A stretch of DNA of 64,000 bases from Pictodentalium vernedei. Taxonomy: Eukaryota > Mollusca > Scaphopoda > Dentaliida > Dentaliidae. The notes under the pieces are model-generated. The model saw only the letters and a program-made list of their open reading frames with translations. It was not told the DNA's origin and ran no database searches. Positions 43,250 through 53,577 of the stretch are shown here, piece by piece (the stretch's first letter is position 1; each line of letters opens with the position of its first letter). The position numbers and the translations under genes were made by a program. Where the stretch lies: positions 60,382,241-60,446,240 of the forward strand of contig CM062289.1 of assembly GCA_031216915.1 (NCBI GenBank). Reading direction: 5' to 3'.

Positions 43250-44714
43250 CATTTTCAAAGGTTTAATGACAAGCATTCGACCGTTCTCATGGAATGTATT
43301 GGACTGTGATGCAATTAGATTTGATCTTATTCTTCATTCACAGTGAAATTCATTTCGAATTAGTGAATGCAATTCATTTCGAATTAGGGATTTTTATGGA
43401 ATGCATTTCCTCGTAGTTGCTGTTTTCATATCTTTGCAAAAAGGCGAAGGTGATTTCCGTTTCTTCCTTTGAGAAACATATCATGATGGAAATTCTCTGT
43501 GCAAGTAAATGAATGAAATAGTCCACCTTGCGCATGTGTTCGTTTCACGTGACACCATGGGACTTGTACTGTTACTGCAATAATGATACAATATCTTTCA
43601 TCGCCTATTGTTTTATCACTACTGATATTGCTGTTTGTGATTGTGTTTGTTAGTGAATGGTAAATAACTTGCTTTATCAAGCTCTCTACACAGGCACATT
43701 GAAATATTTTATCTAACACCAATAGCCAAATAGAGGGGGCAGGTTTCTGTCTCAGCTACCTTAGCAAGGCATAGATATAGTATGGGTGTTGCTCATTGAC
43801 AAAAAAAACAGCTGTCATTCTTTCCTTCAGGATTTTGGTAATAAAACCCCATGTTTCATTCTTTATAGAAGGAGATGCTTCCGTAATTGTTTTTTGTTTT
43901 CGGTTGGTATCACTCACTTTCACGTGCAGATCCCATTCCTACTAAAAGTCATTATCAAAGTTATCTCTGAAACCTTGTGACGTTTTATGTTGAATAAATT
44001 TCTCGCATGTGTGTGTACATTTTATTAATACAACCTTTCCATCTTTCATAAGCAGATCGCACAACTCACAAATGGCATTGTCAATGTCGTTTGTGGTATG
44101 TGTTAGGTTTTAGAGTGAGAATTACAACATTCCCGTATCATTGAGTGTGCAAGAGCAATATCGTCCATATTAAGAAGACACATTATTAATCTAGCATCAG
44201 TTCACTTGCTGCATACTCTTTCTAATTCCAAATTTGGATTGTTAGAGCACTCGGTTTTACTTTGGTTCATTCTATTTATCAGGAGATTTATTCCGTTACT
44301 GCTGTGCCTCACCTCACTCAGTTATTCCAATGCGCGCATCCATTATGCCACCCATAATAAAGACAAAGATCGTTCGCTGGACGCTGTCGAACTATGAAGT
44401 CGACATGTTTTGCTTCTTGTTAGTGTTGTTTGTTATTGTATTTGGCTTTTGGGGTGGTGGGGTGTTTTTTGTTTCGGTAGTAATCATCACGTCTCCATAC
44501 TGTGAAACATTATCATTTTAACTGTGCATTCCAGAATTGTATTTATTGTTCTTGTGGATATAACTGACTAGTGTGCAATTGGCGTTTCGTCAATTTTACA
44601 ACACGACGAATAGATGAAACTTGCAAAAACGTAATCCATTGAACCCAACTGGTCGATTCCATTCTAGGATCCTCACACGACCCGGATTTATAGAGTAGAC
44701 AACTTCTTCTGTAA
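43250..44714. other. No gene seen (intron)
   Basis: A few ORFs of 60-100 codons on both strands, none recognised. Small duplication 'attcatttcgaatta' at about 43350-43385. Confidence 0.35.
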
Positions 44715-44874
44715 TTTGTACTGTAGACCAATACATATTTTCAATGTGCAGACCTAAGTCTGCATGTTAAAAAAATTAATTGTTCTACCCCCCAAACGAA
44801 CATGGACTCTTCCAATTGGCAATATTGAACTGTGACGGAAGATACCATCAGTGTTGTAGGGTTCAAAAGGTTAA
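44715..44874. mobile_element. Palindromic MITE, family Pal-A (copy 4, left end lost)
   Basis: Contains 'gtagaccaata', 'ttttcaatgtgcagac' and its partial inverse, and the right end 'GGGTTCAAAAGGTTAA'. The left outer third is not recognisable. Confidence 0.65.
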
Positions 44875-45410
44875 ATTTTCTTTTTGGTCTAAAATACATA
44901 ACTCACGGCCACTCACGGGTACCCTATATATTTTGCTTTGTATCTCGTACCGTTGCAGAGTTGAGCCTTTGAAATTGTGGTGTAATCGCGCTTTTGGAAA
45001 ATTCTGAAAAATAACAAATATCTCACTCTCCAAAATGGCATTTCCCAGAGTCCGTTTGCCGCAAAAGTTTGTACGGAGACAGATAGTTCTATGACTTCCC
45101 TACACACTTCGCTATATGGCTTTTTATTGAAGTCTATGATTTTATTTTCATAAAAAAACGCTTTTTCTGCAAAAAACGATCAAACAAGATTTTTTTTTGT
45201 ATTGTCCTTGAACAATACGGATCACATGCGTAGACTATTTAACTATTTATTTTTTTTTTACCGTTTGGTTAGTTTTGGCAGTAATTTGTGTTTTTAATAT
45301 TTTTTTAGTAAACTGTAGACGTATAATAAATACAGAACAGCATACGCGTTTGAACTTTCATTTAGCGCACTCGATCGATTTTCGCAGAGGATTATTATGA
45401 TCGCCGAAGA
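44875..45410. other. No gene seen (intron)
   Basis: Non-coding; T-rich tracts near 45190 and 45250. Confidence 0.35.
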
Positions 45411-45537
45411 GTCTGGAGGTGGGATGAGGAAATCTCACCCGAGGGGCAAGATATTTGAACCAGATCCGAGGCTTACCGAGTGTCTGGTTCAAATATCTTG
45501 CCCCCAGAGTGAGATTTTCCCATTTCCACCTTCAGAC
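45411..45537. repeat. Long imperfect palindrome, 127 bp
   Basis: GTCTGGAGGTGGGATGAGGA and GGCAAGATATTTGAACCAGA on the left are inverted on the right (TCTGGTTCAAATATCTTGCC ... CCACCTTCAGAC), with a spacer of about 20 bp. A 102-codon ORF across it (45397-45705) is a by-product. Confidence 0.7.
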
Positions 45538-46254
45538 TCATCGAGGGTGATTTTTCTCCCCATACACGAGGATTACGTCGTTATAGATAATTGGCGGTCA
45601 CGTGCTGACATACCCAATTTATCAAGTCGTTGTCCTTTCGAAAAACGGATAGATCGTACAAAAGTTAGGTTATACCATAGGTATATACTAAAAATTGATT
45701 TGTAACACTGCGCGTTAAGGGTTAATGAATTTGCGTGTGTCAAACTCTAAAGTAAAAGGCATTGTGAGATTATTGATAGATCAATAAATTCGCGCAGTGA
45801 TATTATTAAATCTGCAGAGAAACATGGGGTTAAAACAAATCAAGTTTAATATTTGAATAATAATTAAATATTGGGTCTGTATCAACAAGGAACAGATAAA
45901 TAGGTAATAAACAAACACAATTTACAGTTTATTTACAATTGTGCAGACGATGATGAAATAGTTCAGGCGACCTAATAAAATATGCAAATGAATATGTCAC
46001 GCGGGGTGGGTGGGATAGAAATATCCCACCCTGCTGTCTCACCAGGGACACGCGTATGTTTTACGTACAGTGGGGGGGGGGGGGGGGGGGGGGAGAAAAC
46101 ATTAAACTCGAAGCCTTCGGCTTCTCGTTCAGAATTATATCTCGATAAAAAATGACAGTTCGAACGCGAATGCCGTTCTGTGTGTACCTTTAATCTTTTG
46201 TGAGTTACTGATCCTGCAAGATTTACAGTAATCTCCTTTTGGTAAATTATATTA
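45538..46254. other. No gene seen; G22 homopolymer at 46072-46093
   Basis: Includes a small hairpin (GGGTGGGTGGGATA...TATCCCACCC, about 46003-46032) and an uninterrupted run of 22 G followed by AGAAAAC. Otherwise non-coding. Confidence 0.6.
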
Positions 46255-47145
46255 TACCACAGCTATCTTCGAAAAGTTGATTTCCAGTGGATAATGTGTT
46301 TGTTTGTAAAATTGGTGTGAGCAAAATGTGTGCCTGCGCATCTGGGTCAAATTGAAATCAGGGGACTTTCTATTTTCGCTCTAATTTTATTACACCACAG
46401 CTGTCTTCAACATAGGGTTCTACGAATGACACAAATGTTTTTTTTTGGAATCGAATCTCGAATCGTGTCTCTGATATCGATATCGAATCGAATCCCGAAT
46501 TGAATCTGAAAAAAAACAAGTTATTTCATATTGCACCAAACGGAAGTTACCGAACACCGTGATGACCCTTACACGACTGAGTGAACAACTTAAACATCAA
46601 TAAGTAAATATCCTCTGTAGTACCGTCGCTGAAACAGCTAGATCTATTATCCATAGTTTTAGTTTTTGATGGCTTAACTTGTTACTATTCACATTCTTAA
46701 GAGCGTGAATAGTAACAAGTTAAGCCTTCTAAAACTAAAACCATAAATAATGTTCTGTGGAAAATTCACTACTTACCTAACAATTAAACGTTGCCACTTA
46801 CTCAATTAAATAGAAATTGAGCCTACATGGATGAATTTTCTGATGTCAGTTTTATCCATTTTTTTTTTGTTGGAAATGTAAGAAATTGAAGTTAGTACGA
46901 GAGATTCGAAAACGTCGACTTTTGAGACAGATTCGGGATCGATCTCGAAGCAGACGTATGGTATTGATATTGAATCGAATCTCGAATATTCGCTTACCCT
47001 ACTTCAAAAAGATGATTCCCAGTGGCTAATTATCATGTGTTTGGTTGTAAAATCGGTGTGCGTGATGACAATGGTGAGCAAACTGTGTGTCTGCACTTCC
47101 TGGGTCAAACGAAAATCTGGGGACTTTTTAGTTTCGCTCTATGTT
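46255..47145. repeat. Tandem duplication of about 140 bp, second copy split by a hAT element
   Basis: The unit 'accacagct-tcttc-aaaagttgattcccagtgg', 'gtaaaatcggtgtg', 'gtgtgcctgc-c-tc-tgggtcaaa' and 'ggggactttctattttcgctct' occurs at 46258-46382 and again from about 46395, interrupted at 46413 and resumed at 47002-47140. The two copies differ by substitutions and a 14-bp insertion. Confidence 0.75.
46413..47001. mobile_element. hAT-like non-autonomous element with 8-bp target duplication
   Basis: Ends TAGGGTTCTACGAAT and ATTCGCTTACCCTA, flanked by CTTCAACA (46405-46412) and CTTCAAAA (47002-47009), 7 of 8 matching, as expected for hAT elements. Subterminal 'gaatcgaatctcgaat' motifs are repeated at both ends. 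The centre (about 46657-46745) is a palindrome with TTAACTTGTTACTATTCAC arms. No transposase. Confidence 0.75.
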
Positions 47146-47270
47146 TAGTCTCATATTCAATACTATTTACATGGAAACATGCTGATAGTCGACTCTTTTT
47201 GCCTTTTACCCCCGTTGTTATTGTTTCACTTTATAACTTATGGATACTTGGTTATTGAGATTAAAGGGCG

Positions 47271-48057
47271 TACACACACTAAAAACTAAAATGTTAAAAC
47301 TGACACTTTCAAGGTGTTAAACCCATTCTAACTCTTAGGGTTTGATTTTAACACTCAAAGTGCAATGCTTTAAGCACTTAGACATTACAATCGCCAGACA
47401 TCTGAAACTTGAATGGATGGCACTTCCCTTGTGTCTAGCATTGGTGGTTCTTCCAGAATCGTCCATAATTTGATTTGCGCTTGGTGGGTACATAATTAAA
47501 AGGACACAACGCAGATGACGCGGATCAGGCTCGAGAGTTCGAGCCTGGTCCGCGTCATCTGCGTTGTTTCCTTTTAAGTGTCGCGACATTACACCTGTCA
47601 AGTGGTATTATTGTAACACCTGTCGAGTTCTGGGATATCTACACTTGAACTTATAACCGGGACTCCAACTGTCAGATGTTTTCCCCTTTCCATATGATGA
47701 TAGACCGACAGGAGGAACATGATATTCATAAACTTCGGATTTCGTCAGTACATTCCTAACAGAGGTATGGTCCTTGTATGACCTTAAGAAAATAACAAAT
47801 AAATAAATAAATGAACAAATAAAATGCCTCTACCGGGGCCACATACCGACGTTGAGCGTTGCCTTTGATGTGATATACACGTTGTAGCCTTCTCTGTACA
47901 TATGTAAATACTTTTATATGTATATCAGTATTCATGTACTATTTATACATATGCGAGAAATAAACTATATGTAACAAAGTGCTAGTTCAGCACTTAGTGA
48001 GTGTTAAATACAGCACTTCAAGTGCAGTTTTTAACACTTTGGTTTTTAGCGTGTATA
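47271..48057. mobile_element. TIR element (TA-flanked) ending 89 bp before exon 2
   Basis: TACACACACTAAAAACTAAA (47271) is the inverse of the right end 'TTTGGTTTTTAGCGTGTA' (ending 48057). The pairing continues inward through GTTAAAAC and an AAGTGC-rich part. TA on both sides fits Tc1/mariner-type insertion. It contains the palindrome at 47496-47577 and an AAAT-type simple repeat near 47790. No transposase. Confidence 0.6.
47496..47577. repeat. 82-bp palindrome nested in the TIR element
   Basis: TTAAAAGGACACAACGCAGA ... TCTGCGTTGTTTCCTTTTAA, with the inner GACGCGGA-CAGGCTCGA also paired and only 1-2 mismatches. Confidence 0.75.
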
Positions 48058-48146
48058 GCTCTTCACACCCCTCTACGGAAAGGAATTGATACGTCTGCGA
48101 ACACTGAACTATATGGGCGTTTACTGATGAAAACATTGATCTCTAG

Positions 48147-48377
48147 TTTCGTTCCAGAAAGTGTTAGATGGCTGCTTGTCCGTGGAAGAACCGAAGAGGC
48201 CAAGCAGGTTACAAAACGAATAGCCACTGTCAACAGAAGACCTTGTCCAGATCTGAACATGCTTGATGAACTGTTGAAAACAGTGATCAAGAAGACAACA
48301 CACAAGTCGTATACGTGTTTAGACCTGTTCCGAACAAGACAGATGATCAAACAGACGATGCTGCTGGCGCATATATG
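48147..48377 (+). CDS. SLC22-like MFS transporter, internal exon (central loop)
   Basis: Encodes the large cytoplasmic loop between TM6 and TM7. An acceptor TCTCTAG precedes it. The first base completes a Phe codon begun at 2631-2632, giving a junction SFFVPESVRW that matches the conserved 'PES-RWL' of the family. LLVRGRTEEAKQV and a Cys-Leu-Asp-Leu-Phe-Arg segment follow, then MIKQTMLLAHI. The donor GTAATA at 48378 is weaker than the first. The exon ends two bases into a Trp codon, completed by the first base of the exon at 50223. Length (231 bp) and motif order agree with the family. Confidence 0.93.
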
Positions 48378-50222
48378 GTAATATGTACATTTGTCTTATG
48401 AAAACCCAATATCATGTGGCAGTATCACGTGCAGTAGTTATGACGGACGAAAAAGAAAAAAAGTTGTTTGGAACATTTACAGTACATGGAGGGTGCATTA
48501 TCACTAAATCACCCGCAGAGTGGAGATTCCACCCAAGCAATAATTGCAAATTTGTTGCAAAGCATAACAAGCACAAGCAGAGTTTCAGCCAATGGATCTC
48601 CGGGTTAAACCCGGAGGTCCATTGGCTGAAAAATTGCTTGTGTTTTAATCGATATATATACAATTTGAAAGTTACAGTTTGGGTGATAACTCCACTCTGG
48701 GGGTGATTTACTTACAATCCACTCTCCATGTACTGTACACCATAAAGTTTCTTACCTTTTCCACTGAAAAACCTAACAGTCCTTCTTTGCAACGCCGGAA
48801 AGTTCAGTACTTCTCACACTATTATATTTATTTATTTATTCGTTTTAAAGTCATTTCAGCGACCGTCCGTGTCCATCAGAAATGTAACAAAAGTACAAAG
48901 CCAAGTTTAAACAATTTTTTATACTTGTGCTACCAGTTTAATTGGCTTTCCGCACACCGCATTTACGACCGGTTCCTATTCAAAAGTAAATCAGAACTTT
49001 TTCATTACAGTAAACAAGTACTGCTCCGATTCGAGAGGTTCCGCGGCGAACGCCATGGAAAAGTTTAAGCTATAAGAGCTACAGATGCAGCATTGCACCA
49101 AATTCTAGAAGCAGATATTTGAGAAAATGTACTTTGTACTAAACTCTCTCGGATTTCAACATTAACCATATTTCTGCACTGTCTTGGTGCCTACCCCTTT
49201 TCAGATTACATGTAATATTCAAAGTCATATTTTCTCAGTGCCGTACCCATTTATATTCTTTATAATCTACTTATATACTATCTCGAGTCGTGAGAACATA
49301 GACACATAACTTTAAAGACTGCTTCTCTGACACAAGTGAATAAGAGTGCAAGACTGTTTCTCCACAGAATGTCAGTCCATTGAAAGTTGTCTCCCAAACT
49401 TATGTCGGAAGGAAATTATTTTGAGGGACAAGCGTGTTAAGAATAAGAATACACCTGACGCAAGTAGAGATCGAACTCCCTCAAGACTTCCAGACCTGGT
49501 AACTGATGTAGTCAGAATACGTGCTATTTATTCTTTCTGCTGTCACGGAGAATGGATTTCTCCTCGCTCATTCGCCCAGTGGTATTTCGACTCCAGCAAT
49601 AACATTTTGTAAAAAAGCATGCACACGCAAATCTTCGAATATAGGACTTCCGTTTTGTACACGTTCTTGTTCTTTACAAATATTAACTCGGACAATTCGC
49701 GAGTTGTTATCCAGACGTAAATGAAACTTCGCGTGTGCTTCACTGAAAGTCCACCAAAACTAGCTCTATTAAGAGCGTAAAAACAGGTGCGCCAAATGCA
49801 CCTATCATCAACAATGCCGATCATAAGTCCCGTTATGTTGCTAGCAGCGATGTTTCGAATGGAATGGAGAGATAATCCAACAAAAGATGTGACCCCTCGC
49901 GAGGGGAGTAGACCTTGAGGAGCTTAAAATATTAACACTGAATGACAAAACAGCTTGCCATCATACGCATGTGCTATTAACACCATCGCAAAGCCTTCTC
50001 AATAAAAGTATTCCGCTGCATAGTGTCCCAATCTGTTCGAGGCTACTGCTTATCAACCCTAAATCAATGGCGAACTGAAAAATGCTTCCAGTTATTCCCA
50101 AATACCCTAATACCAGTTGTAGTCTTCATGTTGGATCATTTATAGGTCATAATGCTAAGACAATCTATAGAATAAAAAACGCAGTTGTTCACGGAAATTT
50201 GATTCTGATCATTTTTATACAG
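48378..50222 (+). other. Second visible intron of the SLC22-like gene
   Basis: 1.85 kb, GT (48378) to AG (50222), with a Pal-D MITE near its start. The rest holds short ORFs only (e.g. 49346-49612) with no recognised similarity. Confidence 0.85.
48478..48737. mobile_element. Palindromic TA MITE, family Pal-D (copy 1)
   Basis: TA-flanked, terminal inverted repeats CAGTACATGGAG(G/A)GTG... continuing through AAATCACCC-CAGAGTGGAG for over 40 bp. The core CTCCGGGTTAAACCCGGAG with TTTCAGCCAATGG/CCATTGGCTGAAA arms is the same as in family Pal-C, although the terminal repeats differ. Confidence 0.85.
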
Positions 50223-50357
50223 GTTTTCCACTGGACTTGCTTTCACTGGTATAACGTATGGTGTTGTTAAGCTTTCTGGTAGTTTATATATCAACTTATT
50301 TCTAAACGGATTGATGGAAGTACCGGGTTCTTTGATTACAATATATTCTAGTAACAA
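50223..50357 (+). CDS. SLC22-like MFS transporter, internal exon (TM7-TM8)
   Basis: The acceptor TTTTTATACAG precedes it. The first G completes the conserved Trp, then FSTGLAFTGITYGVVKLSG, SLYINLFLNGLMEVPGSL and ITIYSSN follow. This matches the TM7-TM8 part of SLC22 proteins, including the conserved E-x-P in TM8. A strong GTGAGT donor starts at 50358. 135 bp, phase 2 in and phase 2 out, so the next exon should start with the last base of a codon and then the 'GRR'-type loop; I could not find it before the right edge, so it probably lies beyond the window. Confidence 0.92.
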
Positions 50358-50556
50358 GTGAGTACTGTTTTAGAATATATTATTACATTTCTCATGGAGC
50401 TAAATTTTAAGTGTGTCAAACAACAAATTTATATATTTCTGAGTGAAACGTTCAAATATAAGCCAGAATAGTCACGACGGCATGTGTCAGGTAGACTGGG
50501 GTGGCGCCGGACTAATATCCTGGAAGTATGCTGGAGGTTCTAGGTTTATATTATTA

Positions 50557-50983
50557 GTTATCCATGTGTTTTCCAGGGTGTATGGGAAGCCTCAGGGTGT
50601 ATGAGTTCCCAAACCGGCGTAAATTCCCATACATCCTGGAAAACACAAGGATAACGGATTTATTTCCAAGAATTTTGGGGTACTTAATACTTTAACCTAA
50701 ATTGTGGGAAAAACTGACAGAACTTTGTACTTTGTAAGTTTCTTAATAAAACCAGACAAATATGGATTTCATTGGAACTGGCTCAATGAGCCAGTTCCAA
50801 TGACATCCACATCTGTAATATTTTATTACGCATAAATATTAAATTTACTGAATTTTTATTTTTGTTCTAACATAACCGAGCAGAAGGTGTGAATTAATAA
50901 TTAAAAATGGGTACTTTTTTAGCCATATACCCTGCTATTGTGTGTTCTTGTTTTTACACCGTGGTTAACCACGGTATAAACAA
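50557..50983. repeat. Cluster of three palindromes (MITE cores)
   Basis: 50557-50654: TTATCCATGTGTTTTCC...GGAAAACACAAGGATAA with a GGGTGTATGGGAA/TTCCCATACATCC inner part. 50763-50809: TGGATTTCATTGGAACTGGC inverted around CTCAATGAG. 50948-50983: TTGTTTTTACACCGTGG/CCACGGTATAAACAA. The last two may belong to a single element of about 300 bp. Confidence 0.6.
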
Positions 50984-52078
50984 AGCTACTATGGATTGCA
51001 AGTTACACCGTATCTCTCAGACAATCAAAATGCAGTATTTTGTTACATTTGGAAATAATTATCCACATTCACGGTCTGTTTCTGGGCGGTTGTTTTGCAG
51101 AATGCGAAAAATGACACAGGGACACAATTAAGACGAGGGTGTGAGCGGGTCACCCACCAGGCATCAATAGTTCTATTCTTAGTAGTGTGTATTTGGGATT
51201 TCCACTTCTTGCAGGACAAGTTCCAATTTCGGTGCTGTATAAGTAATGGGATTTTGTTTATTTTGAAATTCCCACCTCTGACATTCCTTAAATTCAAATT
51301 AAATATACAAAAATTAAACATAAAAATGAAGGTTGGGAGGTATAGAACACGAAAAATATATGAAAACTGACAGAGTTGACCGCAGACATCTGTCAGACCA
51401 TGGAATACAAAAACGTCATCGTCAGGTGTTTTACACCAGCATCACAAATGCTTAATGACGATGAAGTAATAGCTAAATGGAAGACACCGATAAGATGTCG
51501 AGGGCAACTGAGTCTTTTATGTTTTGAAATTCCATATTTCCAGAAAATCCCCATGACCTGAAAGCAAGAAAATATTATGTATTTATTAACAGATAGGAAA
51601 TGCCCTTCATATTCTGTAAAAAAAAAATATAAACCGAAATATATATAAAAAGAACTATTTAAAAAATTCCTATTCTTGATTGTTTTTTGTACATATAAAA
51701 ATCACAAAACATTTTATTAAATTTATTGTATAATTTTTTATGGGAAAAATATTTACTAAATTATGTTAAATTCAGATGACAGCAATTGAAAATTTACTCT
51801 AAAAATGTTAAGATCGTGAAATCAAGCAAACTGCAAAATATACTTGATTTGATCGAAGCGATAAATATTGAGGCAGTGATCAAAGCTGTTCCTGTCTTTA
51901 GGATCAGAGCTCGCGAACTGGATTTGAAAGGTGTGAAATAGTTGAAGAAAAACGGCGAGTATTGTCTTGAAAAGAAACATGACAGAAAGACTCGCGAGAT
52001 TACCGAAACGATGGACAACGATGGACAACGATGAATAAAAAACCCTGTTTCGATAGCGGAAGACAAGAAAAATATTGT
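50984..52078. other. No gene established; left flank of the Polinton relic
   Basis: The + ORF 51376-51561 (61 codons, VIVRCFTPASQMLNDDEVIA) is coding-like but unrecognised. From about 51810 to 52078 a Lys/Glu/Asn-rich frame with few stops may be the beginning of the Polinton relic. No Polinton terminal inverted repeat was found. Confidence 0.3.
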
Positions 52079-52328
52079 TTAACCCTTTACCTAACATGAA
52101 AAGCAGACGACACTTGCAAAAAAAATTCTTGAATAACTATTTTTTTCATTTTTTGTCTCAAAAACATAGGTTATGACCCCTCGTTGGAACGAGCTCGACG
52201 AGCTCGTTCCAACGAGGGGTCATAACCTATGTTTTTGAGACAAAAAATGAAAAAATAAAGAAAATTAATTGGAGATTTTTGAGAATAGCGCTGGCCGGTT
52301 TTGGCCGTTACGTTGGGTAAAGGGTTAA
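52079..52328. mobile_element. Palindromic TTAA MITE, family Pal-B, in the Polinton relic
   Basis: One of the best copies: TTAACCCTTTACC/GGTAAAGGGTTAA ends and a perfect palindrome of about 45 bp per arm (GTCTCAAAAACATAGG ... around GAGCTCGACGAGCTC). Confidence 0.9.
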
Positions 52329-52639
52329 AAACCAACAAAACTTGAAGTAAACAACATAAAAAGGAAAACTTCCGAAATTGCCGCTACAGATTCGCGAAGA
52401 AGAAAAATACCCTCAAAATCGACGATGAAGATCAAGAATTAATGATATTGAATCTTGTTAGATCAGCGAAAGGCATTATCGAAAGAGAAAAATTAGTGAA
52501 AATGATAAGTCGTTAATTCGAAACGCTGGAGAGAGTGATCTTTGTTCCGAAAATAAGAACCAATGCGATCAAAAGATATTTGAAACCGTTCGACATTCCC
52601 GTTCGCGATATATAAACTCCCAAGGCATTTATGGTGAAA

Positions 52640-53280
52640 TCGAACTTGACTAATTTGTTCCGTAGAACGACGTGGATCATGGTGTTAAGGTGGAAATGAT
52701 ATTGATATGTCTCATCGAAAACATCAGACATCGGATAGACAAGATGGTCTCTGGGGCAACCAATGATTATTTTCAATCTAAAGTCAGGATTATGGTCAAT
52801 ATTTCGGGAGAGGAAGATATTTTCGTGACGACGACAGATAAGATACTGGAATCTTTCTCAACATATCAACGCGCTGGAAGTGGCTGGTCGTTCTACAAAG
52901 TGTCGAATTTAAAAATTCCAGTGGACAAATATGCTCCCTTAAGAAGGTCTTTGCGTATGCAATTACCCTACCGTTTAAAGGAGAAAAATACCATAGCGGA
53001 CATCGTAAAATTGTGAATATAGTACTTCCGCTTTGTAAAAAAAAACGCGCACAGAGTTTCGAAATACTGAGAGAATTCAAAACGTTTAGAATGGTCGGGA
53101 ATCGAAATGAAATCCAACCATGGCAATACACATATTAGAGTATGACAATGAGAATAACGTGTCTCCGCTGAGAGCCAGTTCGTCCCGAAATAACCGAGTC
53201 GGCAAGTGCATAAGATAATGAAAAGTATTGCTGGATTAAAAATCTAAGTCGGTTACTGTCGAGTGTGAGTATCGAACACG
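52640..53280 (+). pseudogene. Polinton-like DNA polymerase B, N-terminal part
   Basis: The ORF 52672-53016 (114 codons) reads HGVKVEMILICLIEN, ILESFSTYQRAGSGW, KVSNLKIPVDKY and PLRRSLRMQLPYRL. The 'GSGW...V..L.I....y.PLr' sequence is typical of the N-terminal region of large invertebrate Polinton polymerases. After frameshifts, CWIKNLSRLLSS appears near 53225-53260, a motif just before a zinc-finger-like region, whose cysteines are partly lost. The TTAA MITE at 53338 interrupts what follows. Confidence 0.75.
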
Positions 53281-53337
53281 ACGGAGAGAGATCTTTCTTT
53301 GTTTAATCTGTTTAAATTCGTCTCCTGGAACGAGTCG

Positions 53338-53577
53338 TTAACCCTTTACCCAACGAATCGACCGCATCCGCCCGCGTAATATGCAAATTCAGTAGTTGAA
53401 AAAATATTATTTTTCAAAATATTTCAACAAAACCATATCATGTGACCCCTCGTTGGAACGAGCTCGACGAGATCGTTCCAACGAGGGGTCACATGATATG
53501 GTTTTGTTGAAAGTTTTTGAAACAATTATGTTTAAAATAATAAATTTTGATATCGTCTGCGTTGGGTAAATGGTTAA
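53338..53577. mobile_element. Palindromic TTAA MITE, Pal-B variant with different arms
   Basis: The TTAA/CCCTTTACCC ends and the GACCCCTCGTTGGAACGAGC core are as in Pal-B, but the arms differ (ATATCATGTGACC, ATGGTTTTGTTGAAA in place of 'cataggttatgacc', 'tttttgagac'). This is the subfamily that gave rise to the 126-bp array at 3563. Confidence 0.88.

Larger units (their letters stand above)
2633..48146 (+). other. Giant intron (45.5 kb) of the SLC22-like gene
   Basis: Runs from the GTAAGT donor at 2633 to the CTCTAG acceptor ending at 48146. The codon split (2 + 1) is consistent and the joined protein reads through the SLC22 'PES-RWL' motif without a missing stretch, so no exon seems to be hidden inside. 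The intron holds nearly all the mobile DNA described here. Both Gypsy elements lie antisense to the gene, as expected if sense insertions with polyadenylation signals are selected against. Splicing itself is inferred, not observed. Confidence 0.85.

Noticed and set aside
47022-47258. 78-codon + ORF with a hydrophobic tail
   Set aside because: Part of it lies in the non-coding 140-bp tandem duplication; no homologue recognised.
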